Shown piece after piece: positions 51,238-53,163 of a DNA stretch of 53,163 nt (positions are counted from its first letter, which is position 1; every line of letters starts with the position of its first letter). Below the pieces are notes generated by a model. It searched no databases. It was not told the DNA's origin and worked only from the letters and a program-made list of their open reading frames with translations. The DNA lies in NCBI GenBank assembly GCA_014802175.1, contig JAAVCU010000023.1, positions 60,885-114,047 of the forward strand, read 5' to 3'. The DNA comes from Bacteroides sp. (GTDB taxonomy: Bacteria; Bacteroidota; Bacteroidia; Bacteroidales; Muribaculaceae). The position numbers and the translations under genes were made by a program.

Positions 51238-52833
51238 CTATTCCGCATCCTGCATCTCAGGATCAAAATCCGAGGCATTAATCCAGTTGAAGGGGATTTG
51301 TTCTCCGGCCTTCATCCTATTGTAATAATCGTGCGACTTACTCATATTCGGATATTTGTCGAATATAGCTCCCTCTCCTTTCATTCGTGGGTCGCCCTGG
51401 GCCGAAAGTCTTGCACTCATCTCGGTCTCCATATCATTCAACACACCCTTATACTCCTCCCTGTCGGCAAGATTGACCATGCAAAGCGGATCAACACTTA
51501 CATCGTAAAGCTCCTTGTCGCCACGCTTGCCCATTGAAAGATCCCAGAAATATTTAGTTTCGGGGGTGTGACGAGCCTTCAGTATCTCTGTCTTCGTAGG
51601 CGAACCATCTATGTTCATATAACCGGTAACCGGATCTCCCGCAGGCCAGCGCGTGGGCTCATAATTATGGATATACAGATATTTCCCTTTGAGCATAGAT
51701 CTCATCGGATACCCTTCGTCGTCAGGTCTTCCCACATCGTGACGCTCCTTGCCCATCATCATCACCGAACGGTCTACCGTGCTATCAACCTTATCGTTGA
51801 GCACATCCATAAAACTGTGTCCCTCGATAGGTTGCATCCCATATTTCTCGCCATCCACACCGGCGATCTCAAGCAATGTCGGTGCGAAATCTATCACACT
51901 GATAAGCTCACCACTTCGTCTCCCCGGGTTCTTCAACTCATTTCCCCACATCACCGCCATCGGGATATGATTTGAATAATAGTAATCCTGACCTTTCACC
52001 CTCGGAAACGGCATACCGTGATCGGAAGTGACAATTACGATAGTGTTATCAAGTTCTCCGATCGAGTCAAGACTCGCGAGAATCTTTCCGAGATGATTGT
52101 CGAATTGTTCAATTTCAAGTGCATAATCGAGCATATCGGTCCGCACCACATCATTATCGGGCCAATAACTTGGCACTGAATCTATATCCGAAATCTTTTT
52201 ACCACCCTTCTTAAGAGATGATTGAAACTCATATCCGCGATGCGGTTCGCGGGCGCCATACCAGAAGCAGAATGGTTTCGACTTATCACGTTCAGCAAGA
52301 AACGCATCGAAGTTAGCCGAGTAATTTATCGGCGACATTTCCGGTGTAGGAGGAGTGTATCGTATCTTATTATATGGTTTACCTGTGAGTTTGCGGTTTG
52401 AGCCGTCGGCATTCACAGCCACGCCCGGTCCCCACCCCTTGCCGGTATATCCGGTTTCATAGCCGTTCTTCTTTAAAGCCTCGGGGAAAGACACGAACTT
52501 CTGAGGGAAGTTACACCAGTGGTTAGCGGCCTCCTCCAATTGCCACGAATTTCTACCCGTGATCATACAGGCGCGGGATGGCGCCGACTTGGAGTTGCAG
52601 GTAAACGCATTATCAAACAGCACACCCTTGCGTGCAACACTGTCAAAATTAGGGGTATTGACCCAGCGGCAACCGTATGCACCGAAATGTCCGGCATCGT
52701 CAGCCACGCAAAACAATATATTAGGTCTCTTCTGCTCAGCGCTCCCTTTCTTGGCAGCGTGAACATCAGCAATGCCGGCAGTAAACGCCAGCGACACACA
52801 GCCGGCAGCCACCGGCAACTTCATCATACTCAT
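51238..52833 (-). CDS. Sulfatase (arylsulfatase / N-sulfoglucosamine sulfohydrolase-like)
   Basis: RPNILFCVADDAGHFGAYG; Ser-type signature SAPSRACMITGR; TIVIVTSDHGMPFPRVKGQ. Confidence 0.93.
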   Translation of the reverse strand: MSMMKLPVAAGCVSLAFTAGIADVHAAKKGSAEQKRPNILFCVADDAGHFGAYGCRWVNTPNFDSVARKGVLFDNAFTCNSKSAPSRACMITGRNSWQLEEAANHWCNFPQKFVSFPEALKKNGYETGYTGKGWGPGVAVNADGSNRKLTGKPYNKIRYTPPTPEMSPINYSANFDAFLAERDKSKPFCFWYGAREPHRGYEFQSSLKKGGKKISDIDSVPSYWPDNDVVRTDMLDYALEIEQFDNHLGKILASLDSIGELDNTIVIVTSDHGMPFPRVKGQDYYYSNHIPMAVMWGNELKNPGRRSGELISVIDFAPTLLEIAGVDGEKYGMQPIEGHSFMDVLNDKVDSTVDRSVMMMGKERHDVGRPDDEGYPMRSMLKGKYLYIHNYEPTRWPAGDPVTGYMNIDGSPTKTEILKARHTPETKYFWDLSMGKRGDKELYDVSVDPLCMVNLADREEYKGVLNDMETEMSARLSAQGDPRMKGEGAIFDKYPNMSKSHDYYNRMKAGEQIPFNWINASDFDPEMQDAE

Positions 52834-52862
52834 CGTTTAGTTTATAGGTTAGTTAATCATCG

Positions 52863-52893
52863 CAAAGATAAAAAAACTTCCCCACCCCAGCAA
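52863..52893 (-). promoter_or_regulatory. Putative Bacteroidota promoter of the sulfatase gene
   Basis: Minus strand TTG (52891-52893), 20-nt spacer, TATCTTTG (52863-52870). Confidence 0.55.
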
Positions 52894-53044
52894 CCCCAAG
52901 CCGTAATAATTCTTCCTCCACTAAAATATAGCACATTCTCATTAGCAACATCCTCTCGCCAGGGGTCTAATAAGAATACCCTAATCTGTACAACTAAACC
53001 TTCCCGATGTAAACGTAATACATACTTTCAAAAATCCACTGAAT

Positions 53045-53163
53045 GAAGTTGTTTAAACTAATTTTTTATTAAGATTTATGAGATATTTTTGAGATGATTT
53101 CTTCATTTGAAGAGGTGGCAACCTTTCGGTTGGCACCGATGAAAAGGGAGAAAGAATCCAAAA
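53045..53163. mobile_element. Second copy of the MITE-like element, truncated by the window end
   Basis: 119 nt with 117 identical to 20737-20855, beginning with the same gaagttgtttaaactaattt TIR. Confidence 0.75.

Overview
The window is a chromosomal segment from a Bacteroidales-type genome, probably Muribaculaceae-like. That placement is an inference from gene content, from Bacteroidota-type promoters (TTG/TTTG-N19-20-TAnnTTTG), and from ApbE, DUF349 and NuoCD features. Left to right it holds: (1) the 3' end of a repetitive surface protein, then ApbE, RmuC and a 1143-aa choice-of-anchor/FN3-like secreted protein; (2) a HigB-like toxin with an antitoxin fused to an ImmA/IrrE-type HEXXH domain, closed by a perfect 24-bp hairpin; (3) an acyltransferase, a patatin/beta-barrel protein, SerB, a DUF349 protein, a cyclophilin PPIase and a GH2 enzyme; (4) a cytidylate kinase-like protein, a DUF308-like protein, a 192-bp TIR-bounded MITE-like repeat abutting rnpB (RNase P RNA), and a YihY/BrkB protein; (5) an ECF sigma / membrane anti-sigma-like / secreted protein operon; (6) a GH57-GT4-debranching enzyme glycogen cluster; (7) a ~17.4-kb supercluster in which the complete eight-gene F1Fo ATP synthase operon lies between nuoH and nuoI of an 11-subunit-type Complex I operon (nuoA-B-CD-H-[atpD-C-B-E-F-H-A-G]-I-J-K-L-M-N); (8) a lipoprotein, a TonB-dependent receptor and a Ser-type sulfatase. 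A second, window-truncated copy of the MITE-like repeat is at the right edge. The most noteworthy items are the TIR element with its 28-codon ORF next to rnpB, the atp-in-nuo arrangement with a heptad inverted repeat at one junction, and the toxin / HTH-metallopeptidase pair. No tRNA or CRISPR array was recognised. All calls come from reading the sequence; no database search was run.
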